Shown here: positions 17,099-27,029 of the stretch, one piece after another | Numbering within the stretch: position 1 is the first letter of the stretch | Layout: every line of letters starts with the position of its first letter | Origin: an uncultured Pelagibacteraceae bacterium | GTDB taxonomy: Bacteria; Pseudomonadota; Alphaproteobacteria; Pelagibacterales; Pelagibacteraceae | Assembly (NCBI GenBank): GCA_902582765.1 | Contig: CACHTK010000010.1 | Location: forward strand, 1-35,704 | Reading direction: 5' to 3' | DNA length: 35,704 bases | Made by a program: the position numbers and the translations under genes | The notes under the pieces: generated by a model | Databases searched by the model: none | Told to the model about the DNA's origin: nothing | What the model saw: the letters and a program-made list of their open reading frames with translations, nothing else

Positions 17099-18355
17099 AT
17101 GCAAAAATACTCAGTTTTTAGCCTCATTAAAAATGCATTCTCAGATCATCAGAATTGGGAAGTGGCATGGAAAGATCCAACTCCTAAAAAAGAATATGAT
17201 GTGATTATCATAGGTGGCGGGGGTCATGGTTTAGCAACTGCATACTACTTAGCTAAGGAGCACAATATTACAAATGTAGCTATCATTGAAAAAGGCTGGA
17301 TAGGTGGAGGTAATGTTGGACGGAACACTACAATAATTAGATCAAATTATATGCATGATGACAATGCTTTGTTTAGTGAATTTGGTATGGATTTGTGGAG
17401 AAAGATGAGTCAGGATTTGAATTACAATGTAATGTTTTCTCCAAGAGGAATAATTAATCTTGCCCATTCAGATGCACAAATGAATGCGTACTCTAGAAGA
17501 GGAAATTCAATGCGATTAAATGGAATTGATGCAGTTTTATTAAATAGGGAAGAGGTTCAAAAAAGAATTCCAATGGCAGATTTTTCTGACAATGTGCGAT
17601 TTCCAATTTTTGGAGGTTTGATGCAACCAAGTGCTGGGACTGCTAGACACGATGCTGTTGCTTGGGGATACGCAAGACAAGCAGACTCAATGGGTGTTGA
17701 CATAATTCAAAATTGTGAAGTTACAGGATTTGATGTTAATAATGGTAAAATAGTTGGTGTAAGAACTTCTAAGGGAGATATCAAAGCGAAAAAAGTTGGT
17801 TTGTGTGTTGCAGGTAGTACAAATATTTTAGCAGAAATGTTAAATATGACATTACCAATTGAAACTCATCTTCTTCAAGCATGTGTATCAGAGCCTGTTA
17901 AACCTTTGCTTGACCATGTAGTTACATTTGGTGCAGGTCACTTTTATTGTAGTCAATCAGATAAAGGAGAGATGGTTATGGGTGGAGACTTGGACGGATA
18001 CAATAGTTACTCACAAAGAGGAAATTTACCAACACTCCAACACGTATTGACTGAAGGTATTGCAATGTTTCCATTTCTAAGCAAATTGAAAATGCTTAGA
18101 ACTTGGGGTGGAATTATGGATATGTCAATGGACGGTTCACCAATTATTGATAAAACACATATTGATGGCTTATACTTAAATTGTGGCTGGTGTTATGGTG
18201 GATTTAAAGCTACTCCTGCTTCAGGTTGGACTTTTGCACATACAATTGCACAAGATAGAGTTCATGAATTAAACTCAGGTTACAGTTTAAACAGATTTAA
18301 TACTGGTGATTTAATTGATGAAAAAGGTCTTGGTACCAAAACTTGGATATCTTAA
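17099..18355 (+). CDS. soxB: Heterotetrameric sarcosine oxidase, beta subunit
   Basis: The catalytic subunit that oxidises sarcosine (N-methylglycine). 418 residues. FAD-binding IIIGGGGHGLATAYYLA lies at 37-53. GIINLAH and the ARHDAVAWG motif follow; by comparison with known enzymes His 184 should be the covalent FMN attachment site. The C-terminal GIMDMSMDGSPII and CGWCYGGFKATPASG regions match the family. The subunit lies directly against soxD (0-base gap), starting the order B-D-A-G. The 128-base gap upstream is AT-rich with no clear Shine-Dalgarno. Glycine-betaine-derived sarcosine is the likely substrate. Confidence 0.95.
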   Translation: MQKYSVFSLIKNAFSDHQNWEVAWKDPTPKKEYDVIIIGGGGHGLATAYYLAKEHNITNVAIIEKGWIGGGNVGRNTTIIRSNYMHDDNALFSEFGMDLWRKMSQDLNYNVMFSPRGIINLAHSDAQMNAYSRRGNSMRLNGIDAVLLNREEVQKRIPMADFSDNVRFPIFGGLMQPSAGTARHDAVAWGYARQADSMGVDIIQNCEVTGFDVNNGKIVGVRTSKGDIKAKKVGLCVAGSTNILAEMLNMTLPIETHLLQACVSEPVKPLLDHVVTFGAGHFYCSQSDKGEMVMGGDLDGYNSYSQRGNLPTLQHVLTEGIAMFPFLSKLKMLRTWGGIMDMSMDGSPIIDKTHIDGLYLNCGWCYGGFKATPASGWTFAHTIAQDRVHELNSGYSLNRFNTGDLIDEKGLGTKTWIS

Positions 18356-18625
18356 ATGCTCTATATATTCTGTCCACATTGTGGATTAAGATCACAGAAT
18401 GAGTTTGCTTATGGCGGAGATGCAACAGTAAAACGACCAGAGCTTAACAAGGAAATTAGTGACCAAGAGTGGAATAATTTTGTTTATTTAAGAAAAAGTC
18501 CTAGAGGAAAACACCTAGAGTTGTGGCACCATATATCTGGCTGCAGACAATGGATTAAAGTTGAAAGAGATACTTCAACGCACGAAATTTTTAAAACCTA
18601 TAAAGCAGATGAACTGACTGAATAA
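18356..18625 (+). CDS. soxD: Sarcosine oxidase, delta subunit (zinc-binding)
   Basis: An 89-residue structural subunit. Its four residues Cys 6, Cys 9, His 59 and Cys 63 fall exactly at the zinc ligand positions of characterised sarcosine oxidase delta subunits (FCPHC and HHISGC). This supports a complete zinc site and correct start. It abuts soxB and overlaps soxA by one base (TAATG). It contains no catalytic residues and stabilises the alpha-beta complex. Confidence 0.94.
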   Translation: MLYIFCPHCGLRSQNEFAYGGDATVKRPELNKEISDQEWNNFVYLRKSPRGKHLELWHHISGCRQWIKVERDTSTHEIFKTYKADELTE

Positions 18626-21621
18626 TGTCACAAGATTTTAGATTAGATAACATTGGAATGGTAAATAGAAATAAAAAAATTTCTTTTACATTTAACGGTA
18701 AAAAATATTTTGGTTATGAAGGAGATACTATTGCTTCTGCTTTAATAGCAAATGGAGTGCATCTTGTTGGGAGAAGTTTTAAATACCATAGACCTAGAGG
18801 TTTCTTTGGAGTTGGTGTTGATGAACCTTATGCAATTTTACAATTAGAAAGAAATAATGAGAGAGATCCTAATATTAGAGCTACTGAACAGGAAATTTTT
18901 GAAGGTTTAGAGGTTAAAAGTGTAAATTGTTGGCCTAGTGTAAACTTTGATATTGGAGCAATTAATAATTTCTTAAAAATGTTTTTTCCAGCCGGGTTTT
19001 ATTATAAAACTTTTATGTGGCCACCAAGTTTCTGGTACAAAATTTATGAACCTTTCATTAGAATGGCAGCAGGCTTTGGAGAAGCATCTATTAAACATGA
19101 TAAAGAAAGATACGAGCATAAATATGAATATTGTGATTTATTAATCACTGGATCAGGACCTTCAGGTTTAGCTAGTGCCTATGCAGCAGCAAAAAATGGT
19201 GCGCGTGTAATTTTAGCTGAAGACAAACCAAGGTATGGAGGTAGCTTGTTAACTAGTGATGTAAATATTGGTAATCAAACTGGTGCTGAATGGTCAGAGA
19301 AAATAATTACAGAGTTAAAGTCAATGTCAAATGTGATTGTAAAAAATAGATCACAAGTATTTGGTTATTATGATCATAATATGTTGGTAATGTCGGAACG
19401 AATAAGCGATCACTTGCCTAAAACCCAAAAATATTTACCCAAACAACGTTTGTGGTACATAAGAGCAAAAGAAGTTCTTATTTCATCAGGTTCAATTGAA
19501 AGACCATTAGTATTTGGTAACAATGATACCCCAGGTGTAATGTTATCTTCAGCAGCTAAAGAATACATGAAGGTCTATGGAGTTTTAGTTGGAAAAAAAC
19601 CTTTGATATTTACTAATAATGACAGTGGATATGAAACCGCTGTAGAGTTCAAAAAAAATGGTATAAATCCATTAATTTTAGATACTAGAAAAGAACCATC
19701 TTCTGACATAATTACTGAAGCAAAAAATTTAGGAATTGAAATTAAATATTCTTATGTGGTAGTTGCTGCTAAAGGATACAAAAAAGTCAAATCAGCTGAT
19801 ATTGCAAAAATATCTGATAATAAAAAAGATTTATCAAATATAGAAAATATTGAATGTGATTGTATTTGTGTTTCAGGGTTTTGGACGCCATCAATTCACT
19901 TAGCATCACAATCTGGAAATAAATCTGAATTTAATGAGAAAATAGATGCATTCATTCCAAAAAAATCTAAACAGAAAGAAAATACTATTGGATCAGCAAA
20001 CGGAAAATTTACTTTAGAGGAAACTATTAATGAAGCATTTAATAAAGGGTACGAGGTCTCAAACAAAATAACAGAAAATAATAATAAAGTTTCTATTCCA
20101 ACAGTAGTTGAAAAAAAATCTACAGAGCATGACAAGTTTTGGTGTGTTCCATTACCAAAAGGTAAATCTTACAAAAGATTTTTAGATTTTCAAAACGATG
20201 TGGCTGTAACAGATATAGAGTTAGCACTAAGAGAGGGTTTTAGATCAATCGAACATGTAAAAAGATATACCACCCTTGGAATGGCAACAGATCAAGGAAA
20301 GACAAGTAATCTTAATGGTTTACAATTAGTGTCAGACATTGAAAATAAAGTTGTACCACAAGTTGGCCACACTACATTTAGGCCACCTTATACACCTGTT
20401 TCAATTGGAGCAATTGTGGGAAGAGAAGTTGGCAAACATTCTAAACCGACAAGAAAATCACCAATGCACGAGTGGCACGAAAAAAATAATGCAGTATTTG
20501 TTGATGCTGGAGTTTGGTTGAGACCAAGATACTATAAGCAAGGAAATGAAACATTATTTGAAGCTTCAAAAAGAGAAGCAAAAAATGTAAGAAAAAATGT
20601 AGGTGTATGTGATGTAACTACTTTAGGAAAAATAGATGTTAAAGGCCCCGATGCTGCAGAATTTTTAAATAGAGTTTATACCAATGCATGGCTTAAGCTA
20701 CCAGTTGGTAAAGCAAGATATGGAGTGATGCTAAGAGAAGATGGAATTGTAATGGATGATGGAACAACAACAAGAATTTCTGAAAACCATTACCACATGA
20801 CAACTACAACAGCTCAGGCAGCCAATGTCCTATCTCATTTAGAATATTATTTGCAGCTAGTTTGGCCAGAATTAAATGTGAATGTAGTATCAACAACAGA
20901 GCAGTGGGCTGGTGCTGCAATAGCAGGCCCAAATTCAAGAGCATTACTAATGAAATTATTTCCAAATACTGATGTATCTAACGAAGCTCTACCATTTATG
21001 GGTTACAAAGAGGCTGATTTATTTGGCATTCCTGCAAAGATTTATAGAATTTCATTTTCAGGAGAGCTTGCTTATGAAGTTAATGTGGAGTCAGACTACG
21101 GTAATTTCATGTGGGAAAAAATTATCGAAGTTGGTAAAGAATTTCAAATACAGGCATATGGAACTGAGGCCCTGTCTACTTTAAGGATAGAAATGGGTCA
21201 CGTTGCTGGCTCTGAGCTTGATGGGAGAACAATTCCTCATGATGCATCGCTTGAAGGTTTAGTAAGTAAGAAAAAAGACTTTATTGGTAAAAGATCTTTA
21301 AGCAGGTCAGCTTTTACAAAACCAGATAGAGAAAAAATAGTAGGTGTTGTTCCATTAGATAAAACAACAAGTATTCCTGAAGGTTCATATATTGTTAAAG
21401 ACCCTAAAGCAAAACTTCCAAACCCTAAGCTAGGTCATGTCTCAGCATCATGTTGGAGTGTTGAGTATGATAATCCATTCTCACTTGCGATAATTAAAGA
21501 TGGTAAAAATATGATAGGACAAAAGCTATTTGCTATGTCACCTTTAAAAAACAAAACTATTCCTGTGGAAATTGTTTCATCTCATTATGTTGATCCTGAA
21601 GGAAAGAGAGTAAGAGCATGA
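18625..21621 (+). CDS. soxA: Sarcosine oxidase, alpha subunit (folate-binding)
   Basis: 998 residues, the usual size. Domain order: an N-terminal ferredoxin-like region (about 1-100, with GYEGDTIASALIANG and FKYHRPRGFF); a dinucleotide-binding fold starting LITGSGPSGLASAYAAAKNG (about 173-192), which carries NAD; and a C-terminal GcvT-like folate-binding half from about residue 610 (VGVCDVTTLGKIDVKGPDA, SFSGELAYEVN). The last part transfers the methyl-derived carbon to THF, giving 5,10-methylene-THF. It overlaps soxG by 4 bases (ATGA). The chain appears intact. Confidence 0.95.
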   Translation: MSQDFRLDNIGMVNRNKKISFTFNGKKYFGYEGDTIASALIANGVHLVGRSFKYHRPRGFFGVGVDEPYAILQLERNNERDPNIRATEQEIFEGLEVKSVNCWPSVNFDIGAINNFLKMFFPAGFYYKTFMWPPSFWYKIYEPFIRMAAGFGEASIKHDKERYEHKYEYCDLLITGSGPSGLASAYAAAKNGARVILAEDKPRYGGSLLTSDVNIGNQTGAEWSEKIITELKSMSNVIVKNRSQVFGYYDHNMLVMSERISDHLPKTQKYLPKQRLWYIRAKEVLISSGSIERPLVFGNNDTPGVMLSSAAKEYMKVYGVLVGKKPLIFTNNDSGYETAVEFKKNGINPLILDTRKEPSSDIITEAKNLGIEIKYSYVVVAAKGYKKVKSADIAKISDNKKDLSNIENIECDCICVSGFWTPSIHLASQSGNKSEFNEKIDAFIPKKSKQKENTIGSANGKFTLEETINEAFNKGYEVSNKITENNNKVSIPTVVEKKSTEHDKFWCVPLPKGKSYKRFLDFQNDVAVTDIELALREGFRSIEHVKRYTTLGMATDQGKTSNLNGLQLVSDIENKVVPQVGHTTFRPPYTPVSIGAIVGREVGKHSKPTRKSPMHEWHEKNNAVFVDAGVWLRPRYYKQGNETLFEASKREAKNVRKNVGVCDVTTLGKIDVKGPDAAEFLNRVYTNAWLKLPVGKARYGVMLREDGIVMDDGTTTRISENHYHMTTTTAQAANVLSHLEYYLQLVWPELNVNVVSTTEQWAGAAIAGPNSRALLMKLFPNTDVSNEALPFMGYKEADLFGIPAKIYRISFSGELAYEVNVESDYGNFMWEKIIEVGKEFQIQAYGTEALSTLRIEMGHVAGSELDGRTIPHDASLEGLVSKKKDFIGKRSLSRSAFTKPDREKIVGVVPLDKTTSIPEGSYIVKDPKAKLPNPKLGHVSASCWSVEYDNPFSLAIIKDGKNMIGQKLFAMSPLKNKTIPVEIVSSHYVDPEGKRVRA

Positions 21622-22205
21622 CGGTGATTTCTGCATTACAAAATGTCCATATCGAGGGGTCATTTGGAAACTTTGAAAATAAATCTGAAAATGAATTATT
21701 AAAAATTAAAGAATTAAAAAATTTATTAATCGTTCAAATAGTTCAATATAAAAATTCTTCAATTAAAATTGACGATATAAATTTTAACAATTTAAAATTT
21801 GTAAATCAGGCACAAAAAGTAGTTTCAAATGAAAATATAAGAGTTTTGTGGAATTCACCAAATAATTGGCTTTTAGTTTCTCATAAAAAAGAATTGTTAA
21901 AAGAAATTTACAGTACTTTTAATGAAAATGATTTTGCTGTTACAGACCTTTCTCATTCAAAAGCAACAATCGAATTAGAAGGACCATACGTAAAAGAAGT
22001 TTTAAAAAAAGGATGTCCTTTTAATTTTAACATTTTAACAAAAAATATGAGTATTAACTCAGCTTATAATGGAATTTCTTTTATAGTTGATATGGTTGAA
22101 AATGAACCAGAAAAAGCAAGAATTTTTTCTCTAAGGAGTTTTGGAGAATCTCTATACCATTCTATCACTGATGCTTCTTTAGAATTTGGTTATAAGTGTA
22201 ATTAG
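21618..22205 (+). CDS. soxG: Sarcosine oxidase, gamma subunit
   Basis: 195 residues, fitting the SoxG family, which is related to the folate-binding GcvT fold and packs against the alpha subunit. Visible family-like features are the NNWLLVS and DLSHSKATIELEGPYVKEVLKKGCPFN segments. It is less conserved than the other subunits, as is normal. It starts within the soxA stop and ends 3 bases before a convergent transporter gene, so the operon ends here. Confidence 0.88.
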   Translation: MTVISALQNVHIEGSFGNFENKSENELLKIKELKNLLIVQIVQYKNSSIKIDDINFNNLKFVNQAQKVVSNENIRVLWNSPNNWLLVSHKKELLKEIYSTFNENDFAVTDLSHSKATIELEGPYVKEVLKKGCPFNFNILTKNMSINSAYNGISFIVDMVENEPEKARIFSLRSFGESLYHSITDASLEFGYKCN

Positions 22206-22208
22206 TTA

Positions 22209-23822
22209 TTATTCCTCAGTTTTAAATCTAGATTTCTGAATAAATAAAACAAATAGCACTGGTATAATTAAGGTAATAATTGTAACTGTAATTAATAACA
22301 ATCCTAGCTCAGAATAGTCTGCTGTAGTTAAAATTGCGTTTGTAACCTTATCTTTTACTTCTCTTGTGATTGTAAAAATTTCATTAAGATATTTTGTTAA
22401 TAAAGCACTTGCAGACAAAGCTAAATTAGTGAATGAGGCAAAAACCGCAAAAAAAGTTGCTTTTAAATGTGAAGGAGCATTCTTAGCAATCCAAGCCAAA
22501 AGTGGAATCATAGATATTTGACCCAATGGAGATTCTAATGCTGTATTAATTATTGCTATAAATTTTGCATCAACAATTCCATTTGTTAACGAAGAAGTCC
22601 AGTTATGAAATCCATAATACATTCCAACACTTGGCAAAAATAATATTGATCCAGCAATTGATAAAATTACGATTATTTTAGCAATAGAATTTTTTGCCAT
22701 AAATGGTCTAAGCATTATTATTCCAACTAATGTTAGGATAGAAGCTAGTAAAGACAGTATTGAAAAAAATTGTTCATTAAATTGTAGTTCATCAATTTCA
22801 AACCAAGATAAGCCCGGTCCAGGTCCAGGCATGGCTCTAAATATAAAAATAATTATAGCAGTTCCAACTATAGTAAATCTTAACTTTTCAGGTAACTCTT
22901 TAATAAGTTTGTTCATAAGAAATAAAATGATTAACATAGAACCTAAAAAAACAATTTCTTGTGCAAAAGGTAATCCTAACGAACCGACACTCAATGTGAA
23001 AATTACAAAAATTAAACTACCACCTAGTATCCACCAATTTACTTTTGTTTGCTCATGATTAAAATTATCTTCTTCACCTGATAGACCTTGTCTAATTAAA
23101 ATGTTTTTCTTTTTATTTTTTAAATAAGCAGCAAAAATAACACCTAAAATTGAAACCATTGGTATTATTAATGCATAAAGATATATCGAGCCGTATAATT
23201 GTATTTTTTCAGCCTGTTCAAGATCATCTACCCCCTTAAATAATATCACATTGGCAAGAGCAACCAACACTGTCCCACCTATAATTGCAAATCTTCCAAG
23301 TGTTTGCATCGTCGTATGCATAATTTTAACTTGATCTGCTGTAAATGTTTCTCCGTTCTCATTTATTAAAGGCACAGCTTCGACTGTCATTGCATCAGCA
23401 ACAACATCTTGAACTACATATCCAATAGGAGCTAAAAGAACACTTATTACAAACCAAGTTTCAACTTTTAAATAAGATGACATTTGCTCTGTATGAATTA
23501 TTAGTCCGTACATTATTAATAAACTTACACCAATTAATGAGGCACCGACGTAAACCATGTAATTCTTTTTATTCCATATTAAATCTACCAAATGCCCTAG
23601 TGGCATTTTTAAAGCCCAAGGTATTCCTGCCCAGAAACCTAATCCTGCAAGAAATGCTGCAGATAAATTTAAGTAATCTTTTACAAAGAAAGTACCTACT
23701 ATCCCTGTAAGTCCAGATATACCTGCTGCAACATAAATCATTAACGGAGGTAAATAAGACAATTTAAATTGTCTACCTAAATCAAAAAGTGTTGAGTCTA
23801 TAAATTGAATGATTTTGTTCAT
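22209..23822 (-). CDS. Major-facilitator carrier resembling folate/biopterin transporters (BT1/FBT)
   Basis: A 537-residue polytopic carrier with about 12 membrane helices and a cytoplasmic loop of some 30 residues near the middle. Features suggesting the folate-biopterin transporter family are PWALK..LGHLVD (68-80), comparable to the PW..KP..G..SD motif, and QDVVADAMTVEAVP (138-151), comparable to the D..VD.....E motif. PucC-like or general MFS carriers are alternatives. It is convergent with soxG (3-base gap). The folate-dependent genes around it make a folate or pterin substrate attractive, but this is inference. Confidence 0.68.
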   Translation of the reverse strand: MNKIIQFIDSTLFDLGRQFKLSYLPPLMIYVAAGISGLTGIVGTFFVKDYLNLSAAFLAGLGFWAGIPWALKMPLGHLVDLIWNKKNYMVYVGASLIGVSLLIMYGLIIHTEQMSSYLKVETWFVISVLLAPIGYVVQDVVADAMTVEAVPLINENGETFTADQVKIMHTTMQTLGRFAIIGGTVLVALANVILFKGVDDLEQAEKIQLYGSIYLYALIIPMVSILGVIFAAYLKNKKKNILIRQGLSGEEDNFNHEQTKVNWWILGGSLIFVIFTLSVGSLGLPFAQEIVFLGSMLIILFLMNKLIKELPEKLRFTIVGTAIIIFIFRAMPGPGPGLSWFEIDELQFNEQFFSILSLLASILTLVGIIMLRPFMAKNSIAKIIVILSIAGSILFLPSVGMYYGFHNWTSSLTNGIVDAKFIAIINTALESPLGQISMIPLLAWIAKNAPSHLKATFFAVFASFTNLALSASALLTKYLNEIFTITREVKDKVTNAILTTADYSELGLLLITVTIITLIIPVLFVLFIQKSRFKTEE

Positions 23823-23828
23823 TTATTC

Positions 23829-24269
23829 TTAATCTAAAAGGTTTAATTTAATTAAACTATTATTTTTTGTTTCTTTGCACCACAATTCATAACTTTCGCA
23901 CACTCTCCACAAATGATTTGTGGCTCTTTGTGATATTTCCAAGGGAAAATGACTTTTTGCATAGTATAAATCAGGAAATTTAATCAATTGTTTAATCATT
24001 GCTTCTTTTTGTAAATTCAAAAGCCTTAAAACCTCTTTAGAAATTTTTTTTCCTGAGGTCTCATCAACAAAATCATTTTTTTTTAGTTTCTCAAACCATT
24101 CATCATGAAATTTACCACTACTTACTTTTTCATACAATTTTGAACCCATAAATCTTTCAATTGCATCTAAATTGGAAATATCAATATTTTGTTTTTTAAT
24201 TTGAAATATTTCTAAATAGATTGCCTCAGCAACATAAAGTATGTAGGGTTTTTTATTTTCTTCTCCCAT
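23829..24269 (-). CDS. Unknown 146-aa protein
   Basis: Not recognised. A soluble, mainly helical protein with no signal peptide or membrane segment. Notable residues are three Trp, two Cys and conserved-looking stretches such as ATNHLWRVCESYELWCKE. It lies 4 bases after the acetyltransferase gene and 6 bases before the transporter, so the three genes form a minus-strand operon. Tight packing and ordinary codon use support a real gene. Confidence 0.65.
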   Translation of the reverse strand: MGEENKKPYILYVAEAIYLEIFQIKKQNIDISNLDAIERFMGSKLYEKVSSGKFHDEWFEKLKKNDFVDETSGKKISKEVLRLLNLQKEAMIKQLIKFPDLYYAKSHFPLEISQRATNHLWRVCESYELWCKETKNNSLIKLNLLD

Positions 24270-24273
24270 AAAA

Positions 24274-24744
24274 TTACAAATCTAAAGTGTAATAACGAGA
24301 ATTAGGGTCCTCTTTATAGTGAGCAAATGGTTTACACTTACTAAATTTAAAATGTTCAAAAAGTTTTCTGGCAGGCAAAAAGAATTTTCCAGATCCTGTT
24401 TCAATACTAAGCTTTTTTATACCTAATTTTTTTGCCTGAATAATTAAATGCGAGATTATTTTATTACCAATACCTCTATTTCTAAAATTATCAGATACTC
24501 TAATAGATTTAAATTCTCCATGATTTTGTCCAATAAACTTTAAGGCCCCACACCCAATTAAATGATTATTATTCCACAAGCTCCAAAATTTTATACTCGG
24601 ATCTTTAAGCCCAGGGATATCCAAAACATGAGTGCTACCTTTAGAAGAAACAGATCTTAATTCAATAAAGTGTTTTATTAAAAGATGATTTACCTTTGGG
24701 TGGTCAAAGTTATTTTCTATTGATTTAATCATTAGCATGAACAT
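24274..24744 (-). CDS. GNAT-family N-acetyltransferase
   Basis: 156 residues. The acetyl-CoA binding motif A is clear: SIRVSDNFRNRGIGNKIISHL, containing the R-x-x-G-x-G signature, followed by an AKKLGIKKLSIETG strand. FKFSKCKPFAHY near the end fits the C-terminal part of the fold. The substrate is unknown; it resembles small putative acetyltransferases of the ElaA/PhnO size range. Three in-frame Met (24744, 24738, 24732) leave the start uncertain by a few residues. First gene of a three-gene operon. Confidence 0.83.
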   Translation of the reverse strand: MFMLMIKSIENNFDHPKVNHLLIKHFIELRSVSSKGSTHVLDIPGLKDPSIKFWSLWNNNHLIGCGALKFIGQNHGEFKSIRVSDNFRNRGIGNKIISHLIIQAKKLGIKKLSIETGSGKFFLPARKLFEHFKFSKCKPFAHYKEDPNSRYYTLDL

Positions 24745-24780
24745 ATAATCTAAAAAAAAATTAAACCAATACGAAAAAAT

Positions 24781-25401
24781 ATGTGTGGAAGATACGTAAT
24801 CACCAATGCTGTTTCAAAAACAAGTAAAATCGTTAAAACTGCAATTAAAGTAGAAGACTCAGAAAATTATAATGCACATCCTTACCAAAAACTTCCAGTT
24901 ATTAAGAAGTATAACAATGGCAATACTCTTGAAAATTTAAAGTGGGGAATTGTACCTAGTTGGGCTAAAAAAAAAGACTTTAAACCACTAATTAATGCAA
25001 GATTAGAAACGATTGATGAAAAAGTCTCTTTTAAAAAGTTAATAAAGCTTCAAAGATGTGTTGCTGTGGCCGACGGATTTTATGAATGGAAGAGAATAGA
25101 AAAAGAGAAGACGCCTTATTACTTTTTAAGAGAGGATAAAAAACTTATTTATATTGCTGGTATTTTTGAAGAAGATCAATTTTGTATGATTACTGAAGAA
25201 GCAAGTTCAAATGTAACAGAAATTCATCACAGACAGCCAGTTATCTTAAATGAAAGTGATGTTAATAAATATTTGAATATTGAAATTTCAGGTTCAAATT
25301 ATTTAAAAGAATCGCAAAAATCAAAACTTTCTTTTTATGAAATTTCTAAGGATGTAAATAAGCCAACAAATAATAATATTTCTTTAATACAACCTATATA
25401 A
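24781..25401 (+). CDS. SRAP-domain protein (YedK/HMCES family)
   Basis: A 206-residue protein that forms a covalent thiazolidine crosslink with abasic sites in single-stranded DNA, shielding them during replication. The catalytic Cys 2 (MCGRY) is exposed after Met removal. Asn 72 (INARLET), Glu 102 (YEWKR) and His 149 (IHHRQPVIL) match the other active-site positions. WGIVPSWAK is also conserved. Length is typical of bacterial members. The gene stands alone, divergent from the GNAT gene by 36 bases and convergent with purK by 2 bases. Confidence 0.93.
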   Translation: MCGRYVITNAVSKTSKIVKTAIKVEDSENYNAHPYQKLPVIKKYNNGNTLENLKWGIVPSWAKKKDFKPLINARLETIDEKVSFKKLIKLQRCVAVADGFYEWKRIEKEKTPYYFLREDKKLIYIAGIFEEDQFCMITEEASSNVTEIHHRQPVILNESDVNKYLNIEISGSNYLKESQKSKLSFYEISKDVNKPTNNNISLIQPI

Positions 25402-25403
25402 AA

Positions 25404-26447
25404 TTATTTTTCAATTATTGTTAGATGTCCCATTTTTCTTTTCGCTTTTATTTGTTTTTTTAAATAGTCATAAAAAAACTCATTCTCTTTAAAAGTTTTA
25501 TTTCTATAAATTGTTATGTCATCACCGATTAGATTAATCATTTGAGCATTATATATTTTTTTAGTGTCAATTTTTTCTAAACCACAAACGGCTCTTATAT
25601 GATTTTCAAATTGACTAACATTGTGTGAGTTTATTGTTAGATGACCAGAATTATGAACTCTAGGAGCAATTTCATTAACATATAAGTTTTCATTTTTGTC
25701 AATAAAAAATTCAACGCATAATGTTCCAATATAATCAAGTTCTTCAACAATTTGTTTTGCCCATTCTTTTGATTTTACCTTTATTGTTTCTGAAACTTCA
25801 GCAGGAATTTTTGAATGTTTCAAAATTTGATCTTCATGAACATTCTCAATCGGTTCATATATCTCATATTTTTGATTACCAAATCTACATATGACAATTG
25901 AAATTTCTTTTTTAAGATTAATAAACTTTTCTAAAATATATTCTTTAGTAAAATCAATTTCTTCATTTATGTCAGTTAAACTATTTAATTTATATTGACC
26001 TTTACCATCATATCCAAGAGTAGTAGTTTTAAGTAACCCAGGCAAAAGGTTTTCATTATCTTTTATTTCATCCTTATTTTTAATTAAAGCATAGTTAGTT
26101 GTTCTAATATTATTTTTATTTAAAAAATCTTTTTCAGTTAATCTATTTTGGATTAAACTATTTATTTCTGGTTTGGGTAAAACACTCTTTGATTTATTTA
26201 TTTCATTTAATATATCAAAGGGTATATTTTCAAATTCATAGGTAACCAAATCAACGCTATTAACAAATTCTGTTATAATTTTTGTATCATGATACTTTCC
26301 ATATATGAACTTATTTGTAAAATTTTTGGCTGGCGCATCTGGATCATCACTAAGTAATACAGTTTTTATATCTACTTTTTTAGCAGCTTCAGAAAGCATA
26401 CTACCTAGTTGACCACCTCCAATTATTCCTAAAACTGGCTGGTTCAT
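25404..26447 (-). CDS. purK: N5-carboxyaminoimidazole ribonucleotide synthase
   Basis: ATP-grasp enzyme of purine biosynthesis that carboxylates AIR to N5-CAIR. The 347 residues fit the family. It opens IIGGGQLGSMLSEAAKK (9-25) and continues with VTYEFENIP, KTTTLGYDGKGQYK (the ATP-binding loop), GTLCVEFFID and NEIAPRVHNSGHLTINS, all intact. It begins directly after the purE stop, an operon arrangement common in bacteria. Confidence 0.96.
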   Translation of the reverse strand: MNQPVLGIIGGGQLGSMLSEAAKKVDIKTVLLSDDPDAPAKNFTNKFIYGKYHDTKIITEFVNSVDLVTYEFENIPFDILNEINKSKSVLPKPEINSLIQNRLTEKDFLNKNNIRTTNYALIKNKDEIKDNENLLPGLLKTTTLGYDGKGQYKLNSLTDINEEIDFTKEYILEKFINLKKEISIVICRFGNQKYEIYEPIENVHEDQILKHSKIPAEVSETIKVKSKEWAKQIVEELDYIGTLCVEFFIDKNENLYVNEIAPRVHNSGHLTINSHNVSQFENHIRAVCGLEKIDTKKIYNAQMINLIGDDITIYRNKTFKENEFFYDYLKKQIKAKRKMGHLTIIEK

Positions 26448-26942
26448 TTAATTTGGTTTTTTTTTAACAGACTTTGATTGTTTAGATCGCCACTTATTCA
26501 GATTATTTTTAACACTCTTATCAAAAGTAGAAATAATCGATGCGGCATACAAAGCTGCATTTATTGCTCCATCTTTACCAATTGCTACTGTTCCAACAGG
26601 TATACCTTTTGGCATTTGAGCTATTGATAGTAAACTATCTAGACCTTTTAATTTTTTACTTTCGATTGGCACTCCTATTACTGGAATTCTTGTTAGAGAT
26701 GCAATCATTCCTGGTAAATGGGCTGACCCTCCAGCTCCAGCAATTATCACAGAAATGTTATTGTTTTCTGCAGATTTTGCATACTTAAACATACGTTCTG
26801 GAGTCCTATGAGCTGAAACTATATTTGTTTCGTAATTAATTTTAAGTAATTTAAGAATTTTTTCACAAAATTTCATGGTTGAGTAATCAGAATTACTTCC
26901 CATAACAATTGATACCTTGTGACTATATTTTTTATTTTTCAC
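26448..26942 (-). CDS. purE: N5-carboxyaminoimidazole ribonucleotide mutase
   Basis: Converts N5-CAIR to CAIR in purine biosynthesis. 164 residues with the class I PurE motifs [32 protein letters not shown] and the GVPIES segment. The start is a GTG at 26942; the next internal Met lies inside the first conserved motif, so the GTG is preferred. A lysine-rich tail ([12 protein letters not shown]) extends beyond the usual end. It is first in the purEK pair. Confidence 0.95.
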   Translation of the reverse strand: MKNKKYSHKVSIVMGSNSDYSTMKFCEKILKLLKINYETNIVSAHRTPERMFKYAKSAENNNISVIIAGAGGSAHLPGMIASLTRIPVIGVPIESKKLKGLDSLLSIAQMPKGIPVGTVAIGKDGAINAALYAASIISTFDKSVKNNLNKWRSKQSKSVKKKPN

Positions 26943-27029
26943 GATACGAATTTGAATTAATATAGATTAACATATTCTTTAAATTTAAACTAGTCGACAA
27001 ATTATATTATACTTATATTGTCTTTAAAT

